Source: Drosophila pseudoobscura (Eukaryota > Arthropoda > Insecta > Diptera > Drosophilidae). Taken from it: a stretch of DNA of 64,000 nucleotides. The notes beneath the pieces are model-generated. The model had not been told where the DNA came from, did not search any database, and worked only from the letters and a program-made list of their open reading frames with translations. Positions 1 through 11,787 of this stretch are shown one piece after another. The position numbers were made by a program, and so were the translations under genes. Location: assembly GCF_009870125.1 (NCBI RefSeq), contig NC_046681.1, positions 28,294,001 to 28,358,000 on the forward strand, given 5' to 3'. The stretch's first letter is position 1. Each line of letters begins with the position of its first letter.

Positions 1-153
1 ACGGCGCCGGCTGGCAGTGGTGGTGGTCCAGCGGCGCCTGGTAACGGATATGGCCTCCACTGCGCGGAGGAACGCAGCGCGTCGGGCCAAGGGCGGGGCG
101 GCAGAGGACGCCTGGTTGGCCGCCAAAATACGAGCATTTTTGCGGGGTGCCAT
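1..153 (-). CDS. E2 ubiquitin-conjugating-like protein, copy A, N-terminal part (cut by window edge)
   Basis: Partial minus-strand gene. The ATG is at 153 and the frame is open to base 1. It encodes the same Arg/Ala-rich N-terminus (start MAPRKNARIL) as the intact copy at 1231-2082, about 1.93 kb away in the same orientation, so this is a head-to-tail tandem copy. The E2 catalytic domain would lie outside the window. Upstream sequence to about 445 (minus-strand 5' side) also matches the region upstream of the intact copy, including a GTAAGA...TTGCAG intron just before the ATG. Substitutions relative to the intact copy are scattered and I saw no frameshift. Whether the rest is intact cannot be seen. 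Confidence 0.7.
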   Translation of the reverse strand, partial: MAPRKNARILAANQASSAAPPLARRAAFLRAVEAISVTRRRWTTTTASRRR

Positions 154-1230
154 TACCTGCAAGACGGCAAAGAGCTTAGAAACACTTTTACGGGGAATAC
201 GATAATTTCTTACGTTCAGATTATTGAAAATGTGATTTTTATTTTCCCAGAATGACTGAAAATGTCGCACACGAAATGAAAGTGAGAGAGGTCTGTTTTA
301 CAGTTTTACACAGTTTGTTTCGACTCGGTTTCCAGCACGGCTTCCTTTGACTCGGCTACCAGCACAGCTTGCTTTGACTTGCTTTCTAACACTACATTTT
401 GCCCAGCTGTTTTGCCGTTTCTCTGTTTTGAACTTTCACGTTTCGCCCGCCGTATACGATTCTGTATTAAATACAGTCAAATAATTATTTTGTACTGTAT
501 TGCCCCAGCAATAATACACAGGATTGGAATTGGGAGTTCTTTTAAGTTTTGTGTGGATTATAAGTCCCACTGGCACAATAACTGCTTTATTTTCAAAAGT
601 TTTGCGGCTGAAAAGGGAACGATGCGATACGGAGGGCGGGCACATAACACAAATTCAAATCGTGTACATACACTGGCTGGCTGGCTGTACTGAAACACAT
701 CTTGCTTGAAAAATAAAGTTTTAAATCAACATTTGAATAGCAACAAAAAGTGGAAAATAATGATGGTAGTTGTTGCTGGACGAACGCTCAATGGGGAATT
801 AGTCCGAGCAGCCATACACGTGTTTGTGTGTGTTTCTATTGGATACATTCGATTAAAGTGATGGATCCATATTCTAAAGAAATATGTAACGGGTGTAACG
901 AGCGGTCCACTGTCGTGCCTTGGGATTGGGGTCCGCCAGCAGCGATAGACGTCTGATGAACACAATAAGATTCTCAGTGATCATGGCCGGCGATCTTCCG
1001 TCCGACTGCTCCCCGTCTTGACGAACTCGCGGATGATATGACGAAAGTATTTTGCAATTTCTATGAAACATTTTACATTTTCACAGCCTACGCCTTTATT
1101 TCAGTCAAAAAATAATTGTATGTATATGTTATCATGTAGCCCATGTTCATGTGTGTTTAGTGACAGATACCAACAAAGATTCTCAAAGAATTTAGAAAAC
1201 GCTGTGTATCCGTGGATGAGATGTTTGGGA
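154..1230. repeat. Duplicated non-coding flanks of the E2-like copies
   Basis: No intact gene. Bases 154 to about 445 are the 5' flank of copy A and match 2083-2340. From about 520 to 1230 the sequence is the 3' flank of copy B and matches, inverted, 21400-21997. A polyA signal for copy B (AATAAA, minus strand) lies at 1095-1100. Around 880-1010 the minus strand contains a degraded E2-like stretch (LLADPNP, then WTARYTR), apparently the remnant of yet another copy. Confidence 0.6.
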
Positions 1231-2082
1231 TTATTCAGACGTTGAGTCCACTGGCTGGGCGTAGCGGGCGGTCCAATCCCGTGCCATGCGGTCGTGCTCC
1301 TCGCGGTTCGTCTTGTACAGGGCGGCAGCGCCCCCGTTCAAGGGGCTATCGGGGTTGGGGTCCGACAGCAACGACCGGATCGACAAAAGTATCTTCTCCA
1401 CGGTCAGGGCGGGCGACCAAGCCGATTGCAGAATATCCACGCAGATATCTTCCTGGTAAATATTACAGTGGTACACCCTTGTACGGAACAGTATATCCGG
1501 TGGTTGAGACGGGTACGAGGGCGGAAAGTGAAGGCGTAGTTCAAAGTGGCCGCCCTCGTAGGGCGTGTCCAAGGGCCCGAGAATAACGGCCTTCCAGTCG
1601 TAGATACAGTCGTCAACTAACTCCACTGTGCACCCCTCCGTCGGATTGCTCGTCATGTTCGCCATCTCCCTGCGGAGGCGGCGTAAGCCTAATTCAGTGT
1701 CCATTACATTTTCTGGCGCCGCAGGTCCACGGCCAGCGGTCATAGCCTCCGCCATTTCAAGATCGGCACGCTGTTGGAATAACATCTCGAAGTACTCGAG
1801 GTTCTCACGGGTTGTGGGGTGCCAGACACCATTCAAATACACTACGGCGTTGACGCGGACGCGGTTAATCTCGCGGTTGACAACGGGAGGGTCCTCAGCG
1901 GGCGGCTCGTTGGCAGCGATCTGGATTGCACGGCGCCGGCTGGCAGTGGTGGTGGTCCTGCGGCGCCTGGGAGCGGATATGGCCTCCACTGCGCGGAGGA
2001 ACGCAGCGCGTCGGGCCAAGGGCTGGGCGGCAGGGGACGCCTGGTTGGCCGCCAAAATACGTGCACTTCTGCGGGGAGCCAT
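1231..2082 (-). CDS. E2 ubiquitin-conjugating enzyme-like protein, copy B (intact, 283 aa)
   Basis: Residues about 132-278 form a UBC (E2) core: the YEGGHFEL segment, the FPPSYPSQPP loop, Cys214 in EDICVDIL as the predicted thioester cysteine, then WSPALTVEKILLSI and DPNPDSPLN, and a C-terminal WTARYAQ helix. E2s accept ubiquitin from E1 and pass it to substrates with an E3. The usual HPN motif is HCN here (205-207); the Asn is kept. The N-terminal 130 residues are a basic Ala/Arg/Thr-rich extension with no known domain. I start at MAPRRSAR (ATG 2082) because a 57-bp intron (2086-2142; GTAAGA...CTTGCAG) lies just upstream. The frame stays open through that intron to an ATG at 2229, so a 332-residue form is possible if it is retained. 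Duplicated in tandem (1-153) and inverted (20399-21400). Confidence 0.8.
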   Translation of the reverse strand: MAPRRSARILAANQASPAAQPLARRAAFLRAVEAISAPRRRRTTTTASRRRAIQIAANEPPAEDPPVVNREINRVRVNAVVYLNGVWHPTTRENLEYFEMLFQQRADLEMAEAMTAGRGPAAPENVMDTELGLRRLRREMANMTSNPTEGCTVELVDDCIYDWKAVILGPLDTPYEGGHFELRLHFPPSYPSQPPDILFRTRVYHCNIYQEDICVDILQSAWSPALTVEKILLSIRSLLSDPNPDSPLNGGAAALYKTNREEHDRMARDWTARYAQPVDSTSE

Positions 2083-2229
2083 TACCTGCAAGACGGCAAA
2101 GAGCTTAGAAACAGTTTTACGGGGAATACGATAATTTCTTACGTTCAGATTATTGAAAATGTGATTTTTATTTTCCCAGAACGACTTACAACGTCGCACA
2201 TGAAATGAAAGAGGCCTGATTTCCCACAT

Positions 2230-3257
2230 ATGTAGCTTCCCTTGAATCGTTTTCCAGCACAGGTTCCTTCGACTCGCTTTACAGCACTACATTTTGCCTA
2301 GCTGTTTTGCCGTTTCTCTGTTTTGAACTTTCACGTTTGCAAAAGTTTTACGCCTGAAAAAGGAAAGGGTCCTTATTATCCGCATAAACTGGCTTGCTGG
2401 CTGGGAAAAGGGCCAATCATTTTGCAGCAAAAAAGAGAGCAACAAGCATTCTATAATTTTATCTTGGGCCATGTTATTCTTAATATCTGTATTACACTAG
2501 AATTTGCCAACTGACTATCTGCCAAAAAGAGATAGCCATAGGGGAAAAGCTTGAAGTGCGAGAAGGATGAATAGTAGAGCTGGGAGCTGTGAGCAGCGAC
2601 TGCTACACTTTTAAACAGTTTTTGCCCAAAAAGCGACTCAGCTGTTCTACTGATAGTCGTGAGAGTCGTGTTCCCGTACTGCATTGATTGCATGATACTA
2701 TTTCGATACGTTAATAGCTTTGTATGGGAATAATGTGAAGAGAAATGTATAGCATTGAGAAAAAATACCAATCAAGAAATAACAGAAACTGCGTAGTAGA
2801 GTGTTCTGCTGTGCCTTTAATTCGCATTTTGCTGGGAGCGCGGCTGGAGAGAGCGTCCCGGCGCGGTGCTTTTGCATATGAGAGAGCGAGCTCAAAAAGG
2901 AGTTGCAAAAGGAGAGCACTAAAGCAAGAGCCGAGAGAGGCTGACACAACAATGTGCTCGTGTGCTGGCTCATGGAATTGAGAGAGAGAGAGAGAGACAA
3001 AGGCGCGACTGACTGCGCTCGAGGCTTAAGCAAAACTGCAAGAGTGCGAAGAGCCCCTCTCTGCCTCTGCCGCTGCCTCTGTCACATACAAAAGCTTTGA
3101 GTCGTCGGATTATTAATCAAGCGATTGTGCATTTTGGAAGTTTTGAATATGTAAAACACGAAAGATTGTGTACTATAGCGATCTATTTAATTTGAGTAGA
3201 AATAAGTTTGTTGTCAGTGGAATCTATTGCTACAGGCCACCCTCCATGTTGCTGGAG
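2230..3257. other. Intergenic; GAGA-rich
   Basis: To about 2345 this is the end of the duplicated E2 block. Beyond it I see no coding sequence. A (GA)n run is at 2980-2997, and purine-rich GAGAG clusters lie through 2870-3010, which could act as GAGA-factor sites, but nothing ties them to a gene. Confidence 0.5.
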
Positions 3258-3467
3258 TCAGGATCCATTTGGTTGGCTTTTCTGCGCCTGCGATTGGATG
3301 GGGGTCGACGGCGGCGTCTGCGCCGGGGCTGGGGAACAGCCGCACGGCGGATGCTCTCCCGGACACGGACCGCACTCCCAGTTGTTGCAGTGCCCCTCCA
3401 CAACGCAGTCGGGGTCACAGCAGGGGGGATTGGGTCCGATGTAGCCGGGATTAAACACGCAAGGCAT
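3258..3467 (-). CDS. Small cysteine-rich protein (69 aa), unrecognised
   Basis: Minus-strand ORF of 69 residues with ten cysteines packed into residues 3-44 (motifs NPPCCDPDC, CGPCPGEHPPCGC), then a Pro/Ser/Gln-rich tail. No signal peptide is evident, so it is not an obvious secreted peptide. The Cys-Gly-Pro composition recalls small Drosophila sperm-tail and testis proteins, but that is only a compositional resemblance. The ATG follows CAAC, a fair Drosophila start context. An overlapping Arg-rich ORF in another frame looks like a shadow. No intron is needed. It could also be a chance ORF; the dense cysteines are the main argument for it. Confidence 0.45.
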   Translation of the reverse strand: MPCVFNPGYIGPNPPCCDPDCVVEGHCNNWECGPCPGEHPPCGCSPAPAQTPPSTPIQSQAQKSQPNGS

Positions 3468-3742
3468 GTTGCAGCTTCGCCGGAGACACTCCGCACAGGA
3501 TTACGGGAGCAGGTTGGTTATATTTTGCAGATTTTGATTTTGAATTTAAATAGAAGCCAAGGCGGTGCTGCTGGTGGTGGGGGCTGTTGTTTTCGGAAAC
3601 GCACAGAGCCTGCCCATACCGGTAGAGACTAGGACACACAATAGAACAGGCTAACTAGATGCCCGGCCTACGAGCACAGACAAACAGGGCCGTATCAGGG
3701 CATAGGCGGCTTTTAATTATCGAAGAGCAGACATATTGACCC

Positions 3743-3762
3743 CACACACACACACACACACA
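3743..3762. repeat. (CA)n dinucleotide repeat
   Basis: About ten CA units in otherwise unique sequence. Confidence 0.9.
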
Positions 3763-6700
3763 AACAAAGCAGAGCAAAACAAAACATTGCTAAGCTCCCT
3801 CCGACGTGACAGCGTGGACAATGCCCATAATTATTTCATAATCGGGCAACACTTCATATTTATGGTGACAAAAGCCTGCAGATGGACAAAGCAAAGCCCC
3901 TGCAGGGAATTCCAGCCCCAGCCGCAGCCCCAGCCCCAGCCTGAAAGTGGGCCAAAAATGGTTTGGTTCAAGCTTAAATTAATGAATAATTAAACCGCAT
4001 TCGGGCAGACGATCGGCGAGGCGGAAATGCAGCATTTGCATAACTAACACAATGAACTACATGCGAGTGCGCGCCAGACAAGAAGACATTCCATGTCGAT
4101 GGCAAATGGATGGACACGAGGGGGAGGGGGTGGGGGGGATGTATCGAGCCCCGTTCATAAATTAGACATGCAAATGTGCATTCAAAACTAACGGCATGGC
4201 CTTTGTCAATTAATCAATCAATCAGCGGCAGCTCCAGAAAGCAGCTCGGTTGCGGAAATAACTTGTCCATCTGCCCGGCCAGCCCCCAACGCCTTCGAAC
4301 CCAGCGCTATCCCCCGTCCAGGCCTCCCACGTCCGTAAACGCGTGTGTCACCCATGATTTTTGATTGGCCGCAGAGTTCAGAACGCTTCATCGCCGGCTC
4401 TGGGGCTGGGGCACATCATCGATGCCGATCTGCGAGGCTAAGGCGATGGAAGTGTCATTAGCTTCAAAGGGTAACGTGGACATGACAGCGGTTCAGCACA
4501 GTGGAGCTTCTGGCATGAAGATCTGCCCCATGGCGTGCGACTGTGTCTCAAATTACGACAAATTATCCCCAAGCTTTGTATCGCCTTCGATCTGGGCACC
4601 ACTGTGCCACGTCTCTTCAATGTCGAACCACCAAAGTCGTGTGCACTCTTTATGTAATTTATATTCAAAGCGAGTGCGAGTGCGTGTGTGCCCCATCGCG
4701 CCCCATGAAGGTGGAGCTGGACATGGAGGCGGGTCTGGTCGCTGGACCTTCTCCACTGGCTTGCTTGTGCACTCGCGCGAACTGCTTTTAAGTGGCGTCG
4801 GCGCTGGTCAGGGTGTGTGCCTCGTTGGGTTTTATGGCAGGGGGCGGGGGGAGGAGCGACCATTTGAGCGCAGTCTGCTGCTGCTGACGATGCAAATTCG
4901 TGAGCAGCTCTTTGCAGCGTTTTGAATATGTTACTGTGCCCGTCCGGCCAGTAAAAGAAATTGTTTTTGGGGAATATGGACTAACGAGGAGTCGACATCA
5001 AAGACAGAGAGAGGTAATCTCCAATCGAAGACTGTGTAATCCGCTTGAATCGAACCAAACCCACTTCCAATTGCTTTCAGTGTACGGCCCCACAAGGGAG
5101 TCGACTTTGTCTATTCAACTTCCGCCTAGTGCCCCGGCCAGTGCTTCTTCCTTCTTGGAGCTTCTATTCGTTTCTATTTTTAATAATTCAAGTTCGAGCT
5201 GTTTCTGGTCTGAGGCCTGGACACGCGCTGAGGCCGCACTTGTCCCATCGTAACTGTTTGAGAAATGTTGTGGAGAAATGACAAAGTGACCGGAAGATGA
5301 TACTGTAATAAAAGAGGAGGCACGCAGCCAGAGCCGCCAACAGAACAGAAAAGAACAGAAAAGAACCATGCGGACGGCACTGTGTGGCTCCACTGCTCGC
5401 AGATGTCTGTGTGTTTGCCTATAGGAAATAGAAAACCAAGTACTGGAAATGAACATGAACAATGTTTGATATGCTCTATGAGTTGTTGTTGTTGCTGTTG
5501 TTGCTGTGGTTGGTTCTTTTTTTGGTGCCCATCCCCACTCCATTTTCCGTTGGCTATTTATTTACAAATGAACAATATTTATGGCCTCTTTCTGAAAGAG
5601 TTGTTGTGGGAGTCGTGTCGGTGGTCGGTGGTCGATGGTCTGTGGATTGTGCTGTGCCCACCCGCTGGGCGGTGGGGCCCCGACTTCCGTCACAGCCATG
5701 GCATAGAAACGATCTCTTCATACGAGTATTGTATATTTGTCTACATAATTTTGTGGTTTTATTTCTGGTTTATGTGTTTGGCATAATCAAAACTGATTAG
5801 GAGCTATGTACACCCTTTTGTTGGGGCACCGCAATCGCAAATAGATTTGTCCAGCCAATAATTATAATTTTTCTAATTTGCAAACAATTATGGAACCCCA
5901 AAAGCGCTCATCCAATCATGCACTAAAAGTGTGAAGAGCAGAACATTTAGAGGTGTATTTTTGGCCAAGTTTTATGGATAGAATCGAGGCAGCAATGTGT
6001 CCATAAATATTCAACTTTAGGGATCTATACATTCTTATAAGTTCCCCGATAATCTCGCCTAGCCCTGAGGTGGAGCATGGGCGATTTATCGCGGAATAAG
6101 TAGCCACAATCCAAGCCGAACCCCTTCATTTCGAGAGCCCCATACCATAATTAGAGATGTCATGGGAACAATTTATGAGGAGCAATTGGAGACGCTGCAA
6201 CTGGAACACTAAACGGCGGCACTTAAGCGATCATAACTTTGTCCATGATAAATCGAACTGGAAACGCCTCCAGTCCATGCAAAGCATCTTCTCTTGGCAA
6301 GAGCAATCAGAACGGAGGAGCGCTAAGAGGCCCAGAAGCTGATGCTGAGGCTGAGGCCGAGGCTGAGGACCCCGACCAAACTATAGAACTTTAAGGCAGC
6401 TGCTGCTGCTGCCGTTGAAAGGCAGCAGACCGCTGAATGAATTGGGCTGTCGTTGTCTTGGCAATCAGCGCTACCGGGCATAGAAAGTTAACACACCCCG
6501 AAACCGGCTTCGGCTTCGGTTTCAGCCAGTTGAAGTTCCAGTTGTCGTTGTCGTTGCCTCTGCCTCAAGAAACTTGCCAGGACGGACTGCGGCGGATGTG
6601 TGTGAAAGACAAGAGCGCAGCAGCTTCTAAGCGTTTTGGCCGTCCCCTTCGCTTTGGCACTGCCTTTTGGCCCAAAGTGTGGAGAGACAGAGACAGAGAG

Positions 6701-7917
6701 TGAGAGCGCAGCCAACTTGAAATTGCCGCAATTGCGTGTCGACCACAATCTTAACCAGCGGGAACTTGCAACCGGCTGGGACTTGTGCTGGCTGGGAATA
6801 GGGACTGGCTCTGGCTCTGGCGCTGGCACTAGGGAGGGGTGTTGGCCCATCTCTTCTCGGTTCCTGTCTGTTTCCTTTTTGTTTTTAATGAATAAGTTGG
6901 AACACCTGCTCGTCTCTTGTTGAGATCTCTTCTGTCCGTGTGTGTCGGCCTGTCTGTCTGTCCTTCGGTGTGTGTCTTCTGCTCCTTCTGCAAACTCCGG
7001 TTGTGTGCTGCTCAAGTGTGACGTCGCATATGTGTTCTATCTCTGCATCATGTTGAACCATTGTTGATACCCTGCCAGGAGCGGGGCGTGTGGGAATACC
7101 GGAGTGGTTGGACCCGAAGGAGGGCCCTTTACCGCCCTTTTAGGTAGAAGTTTTCCCGGAACTGCCACTAGAAACCTCTACCATTTCCCACTAATAACGG
7201 AGTGCGCTCAGAGTCTTCTGAGAAGCATCGGACTTCTATTGCATTCGATATATCCCCACCTAACAGGCGTTTTCCGCTTTTAATGGATTCCCTGGAAGGC
7301 AAATAGAGCTCAAGCTCAAGCCTTAGCCAGGGGGCCGGGCAGGGGCCTAAGTCAATAAATAACCTGTTTGAATATCATTTCGCATACACCTGAGCCAACG
7401 CAGGGCTTATAATCTTCATTCATTAAATCGGGCACACCTGAACGGCAGACGAGATCCGCTCGAGTGTCCCTGACATTGGGTAGAGCCCGGGGCTGCTGGC
7501 TGCTGGCTGGGTGCTTTGGGCTCTGTTCTGCGGCGAGTCAATGCCACGACAAGTGGCCATTCAAGTTGCAAAATTAAAACCAATTTCCCTGGCACTCTGG
7601 ACTCCCGACTGCGGCCTGCCGTATCACTTCCTCATCAACAGAGAAGCAGAGTAGCAGAAAGAGGAATGGGGGGAGTGAGTGCTCATGATGGGGCCAGTCA
7701 TGGGCTGGAACAATGCGAACGAGGCCCAAGAGCACAACGAGATAATTGTAATAAAGAAATACGTAGCATAATTGATGCCCGAGGAGGGAGGGAGGGCGGG
7801 GGGGAGGCGGCCTGCCCCCACAGACACTCGAGAGGAGGGCCGAGCCTCCTTCAATGCACCATCCATCGATATCATCCGGCCGCCCTCAAACGGAATGCTT
7901 GAATGTAAATCGAATTT

Positions 7918-7980
7918 CCCAGCCGGGTGTGTGGCGTGTGTGTGGGTGGTGTGTGGGGGGGTGTGGGGGGGTGTGCGTGG
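7918..7980. repeat. GT/G-rich low-complexity tract
   Basis: GTGTG runs alternate with two G7 blocks. The G blocks could form a G-quadruplex. Confidence 0.8.
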
Positions 7981-8295
7981 GGCTAAAAGTAATTTCGATT
8001 GCAATTCTTTCATTGCCAGTGGGTGCAGTGCAGTGGTAAGTGAATTTCATATGAAGGTGACTCGGCTCTGACTCGATTTACGGGTAGCATATATGGCATT
8101 ACATAAGATTCAATTTGGCAAAGCTCATGCAGCGCGTGGAATGGGCAGCGGGGAGGGGGAGAGCGGAAGAGGAAGTGTGCGTCTCCCCCCAGAGACAATT
8201 AAAGAGGCGTGCAGTTAATTTAATGTCGGAAATCAAAGCACTTTTACTCGGGCACTCTCCACGACAATTACATGGCACGACAGTGCACCCGTCGC

Positions 8296-8320
8296 CGCCC
8301 CCCCCCCCCCCGCCCCGCCC
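8296..8320. repeat. Poly-C tract
   Basis: About 13 consecutive C followed by C4 and C3 blocks split by G. Confidence 0.85.
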
Positions 8321-9889
8321 CTCTTCGGGCTACTTTGCGGCAAATGATTTTCTTTTTCTTGCATTCTGGTGTGTGTTTTTTTCTTCTTCTGCAAGCTCCT
8401 TTTTGCTGCCACTGCAGACATTTTTAATAAGTTGCCTGGCAGCCGTTGCACGTCTCTCTTCGGCAACAACACAGCCACTGGTGCTGCTGCTGCCAAGTTG
8501 AAAATGAAATTCGTGGCACGAATAGATTTCCAAAACATATATGAAGAGCCAAAGAGGAAGCGGACACAGAGGAAGAGCCAGAGTGGAGTACAAGGCACGT
8601 CGAGTATGACAGAAATTCGAAAATGAAGCAATTCACTTGTATATTTGATACCATCCGGCGGCCATGGACAGTTGTCAACGATCTGCAAATGGGAACAGGA
8701 GGGACTAGCATCGTGGGGCGGACCACTGGCGGTGCGGTTATTAAGTGGTTTCCCCCACGGCTCCGATAATTGGCAGAGCATATTTGTGGCATTCCCCACG
8801 AATTCCCCGGCGCTAATGAGCTGCAAAGAGACTGCAATTACAGCGCGTTTGTCCGACGATTCGTGGACATTAATGCCGGAGACCTCTATATATTTTAATC
8901 CCCCCAGAGACCTCCTTCGAGGGAAAACAATTCCCAGAAAATGTAACACAAAGTGATTTTCCACCTCGGCGTATCCAAAGTTCCAGCCACTACCGTGTTT
9001 GTGCCTCACTATTTAGTGACTATTAAATTTGAGGGCTTCTGAGAAATTATTTTGTCACTGCCAGAAACCCTTCCAGCCGAGGCCATTTGGAGGCCCAAAA
9101 ACTTGTTGAAACTTTGGCAGCGAGGCGCAAGAAACCAATAAAGAAAAGGCGGAAAACTAAGGCACAGAAAAGTGCCACGAAAAGCGGGGGGGAAAAGCCA
9201 GGCCATAGACCTACCTAGCGGCAGTATGGCCTTAATGGCTCGATGCTGGAGTCCCAAAGGATGGCACAAATAATGGAAGTGGAGCGCTAATACTACGTGC
9301 AAAATGGTTTTAGGCTTCGGCTGCCGCTGCACATTGCGTATACGTGCCGTGGAGTCTCCTGCCAGGAGCCAGGGAGCCGGGGAGCCGGGGATCCTGTAGC
9401 TTATGCAATGCAATTTCCATTTACATAAATTTTGATGTTGTCTCTGGCAATGGGTGTGTCTCGGCGTGTGTGTCGGGGTGTGTGTCGCAGCCCAAAAATT
9501 AAACAACGCAAGTTTTGGGCTAGAAAAGTTTCACCTCGCTGTTGTCTTTTATGTCAATTTGCTGGGAAATTACCTTTTGTGTTAACAGTGGCAGTGGCAG
9601 TGGCAGTGCCGCTCGCGGAGGCAAACATTAAAAGTAATTCAAACGCTGTGCGACAACGGCAGCCGCCGACTTTGTGTAGGACAACAATAAATGCTTATTT
9701 AACTAATTCTGCAGCATGTATGCAAATATTTACAATGCAACAGCTGCATAATGAGCGTGGGCTGTGCGGGGAAGGACACTCTCCGGGAGCGTACCCCTCC
9801 GGTGGTGCTCGGGGGGGTGGCGCAGCAAGTGCAAATGGGGATGTCTGCCATTAGAGCTTTTTGTTTAGTTTTTAGCCGCCTCCCAGGCA

Positions 9890-9915
9890 CCCCTCCCCCC
9901 CCCCCCCCCCCCCCC
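9890..9915. repeat. Long poly-C tract
   Basis: More than 20 consecutive C (G on the minus strand), unusually long for a fly genome. The exact length is prone to sequencing error. Confidence 0.85.
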
Positions 9916-11787
9916 TGTGGCAGCCGCAAAACCGCGTGTCTGTGTCTGCTTGGGTGGGTGCTGGTGGCGGTGCTGTATCCTTTCAGGTGTCAGACACTTA
10001 AGTGCTTTGCTTTTATGGACAATTTTGAGCTGATTAATTATCAGCTTTGGCTTAATGCCCAATTAACCCGTGTTTGCTGGCCGATCAAGGACTGCCAGGA
10101 CGCCTTTGACATTTCATTTTATTAGCGGGTGAGAAATTTCACACCTCAATCATGTCCAGACCCCAAAGGAAGCGTTAAAAATGTGCCACAAGACCCTTTC
10201 CCACCTCTGATTAAACGATACGTTTTCCACCGTCAAACATCAAGGATTCCTAAAAAGATATCAACAAGGGTCTCGTGGCTCGGTGGAAACCCTGTCGTGT
10301 TATCGATTATATACAAGAGCAATGCTTCCAGGATACACACAGTCGCTGGGCTTATGCCGGGACTCCTCTTAAGCTCTCCTCGGGACGACTGCTGCAGAGT
10401 GCAAGCCATGTAGCGCCTTTGTAAGTGACTGAAGCTTATTAAATGCCTCCGCTGGACACATTTAATTAACAGACACGAACAACTTATAATTACCACTCGC
10501 ACACACACACATACATGCCAGTCCACTCCACTCCACTCCACTCCAGTGGGTGCTGCAGAAACGAGGTAATTGTTTCTGTTTTCGTGCAGCTTCTGGACTC
10601 CGGCGAATCCAGCGAATGACCCAAAGGATTGGCCGACTGACTGCTCGTTGCGTGTTGGATATCCTCGTAAATATTCTGCAGGCTCGCATATTAATTACCA
10701 CAACATGCGAGAACGGCGCTAAGGACAAGAGCTGCAGAGTGTGAAAATGCTGCGAAATCTCTCGAAGGAATCAGAGAAGTTTCACTCTTGGCACTCTTTT
10801 TCTGTTCTCCATCTTTTAAGCCCCATTAAAGCCCTCGTTCCAAGGCCACTAATCAAGGGAACTATTTATGGACAGGACACTGGGTAGCCAGGTCAAGGCC
10901 GGTCCCTTTCGGACTGCCAAAAATAACACAGAACGGAACTATGCCCAGAGCGGGGAAAAGTTTGAGCCATGAGGCCATGAGGCGGCGTTAGAAAATTTCC
11001 AAATAAATGTCGGATGGAAGGCAAACAAAAATAATATATTTATTAAAAATTGCTCCCCCATGCCTGAGTGGTGGCCGGTATTATTTATTGTCCAGTCCTG
11101 ATGTGTGGAAATGCCAGCCAGCGTCCGGAGGAATGCCTTTGTTCGAGGTGGAGAAAACTATGCGGTTCCCATTCCACAGCCCATTGCGGAGAGTCGAGAG
11201 TCCAGCGTCCAGCGTCCAGAGGGGCTTCTTCGAATAGTTGCTGCGGTTTAAGTTTAATTAAAAGCACTCCCCACTGCACCCCCTCCCACTGCCCACTGCC
11301 CACTCGCGGGGCAAACTTTGGTGTTTGTTTTAATAATTTTAATTAAAAAGAAACTGTTCGATTTGGCGGAGAGTGGCGCTCGGCAAATAAGCACATAATA
11401 AGCAAATAAGCAGCCGGCCAAAAGCTGTCAAACGCCAAACGGACCGCAATCGAGTTGTTGGCCAAGTGGCCGATTCGCGGCTCATTGCCATGCAGGCGGC
11501 GTTCGAGAGTCCTGCGCTCTTTGGCCTGATTGCTGGCTGGTGGATATCCAAATCGAAACTAATTAAAAACCGCACGCACTTCTCTCCACACGTGGGGTCC
11601 GGCCCGGACGCATGGCTAATGAAGCGTTCGCGTTGATTATAAAAAGGAAACTTTGTTGGCGACGAGGTTTAGGCCAGGGCCAGTGCTGGCCAATTAGCAT
11701 TCTGCGGCTGCGGTGGGCTGCTTTGTATCCCTGGTTGCTCTGATTAGATGTTTCGTTAGTCGTATTTATTTATTAACCGTCTATAAA

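Larger units (their letters stand above)
3468..11787. other. 8.3 kb with no gene seen
   Basis: Many short ORFs are present on both strands, but none has consistent codon use, splice signals or a recognisable domain. The stretch is rich in simple repeats: (CA)n 3743-3762, a GT/G-rich run about 7918-7980, and two long C-tracts at 8296-8320 and 9890-9915. It resembles fly intergenic or large-intron DNA and may hold regulatory sequence for genes outside the window. Confidence 0.5.

Noticed and set aside
8115-9009. Several long overlapping ORFs on both strands
   Set aside because: They cross poly-C and (CT)n tracts and show no domain or codon bias.
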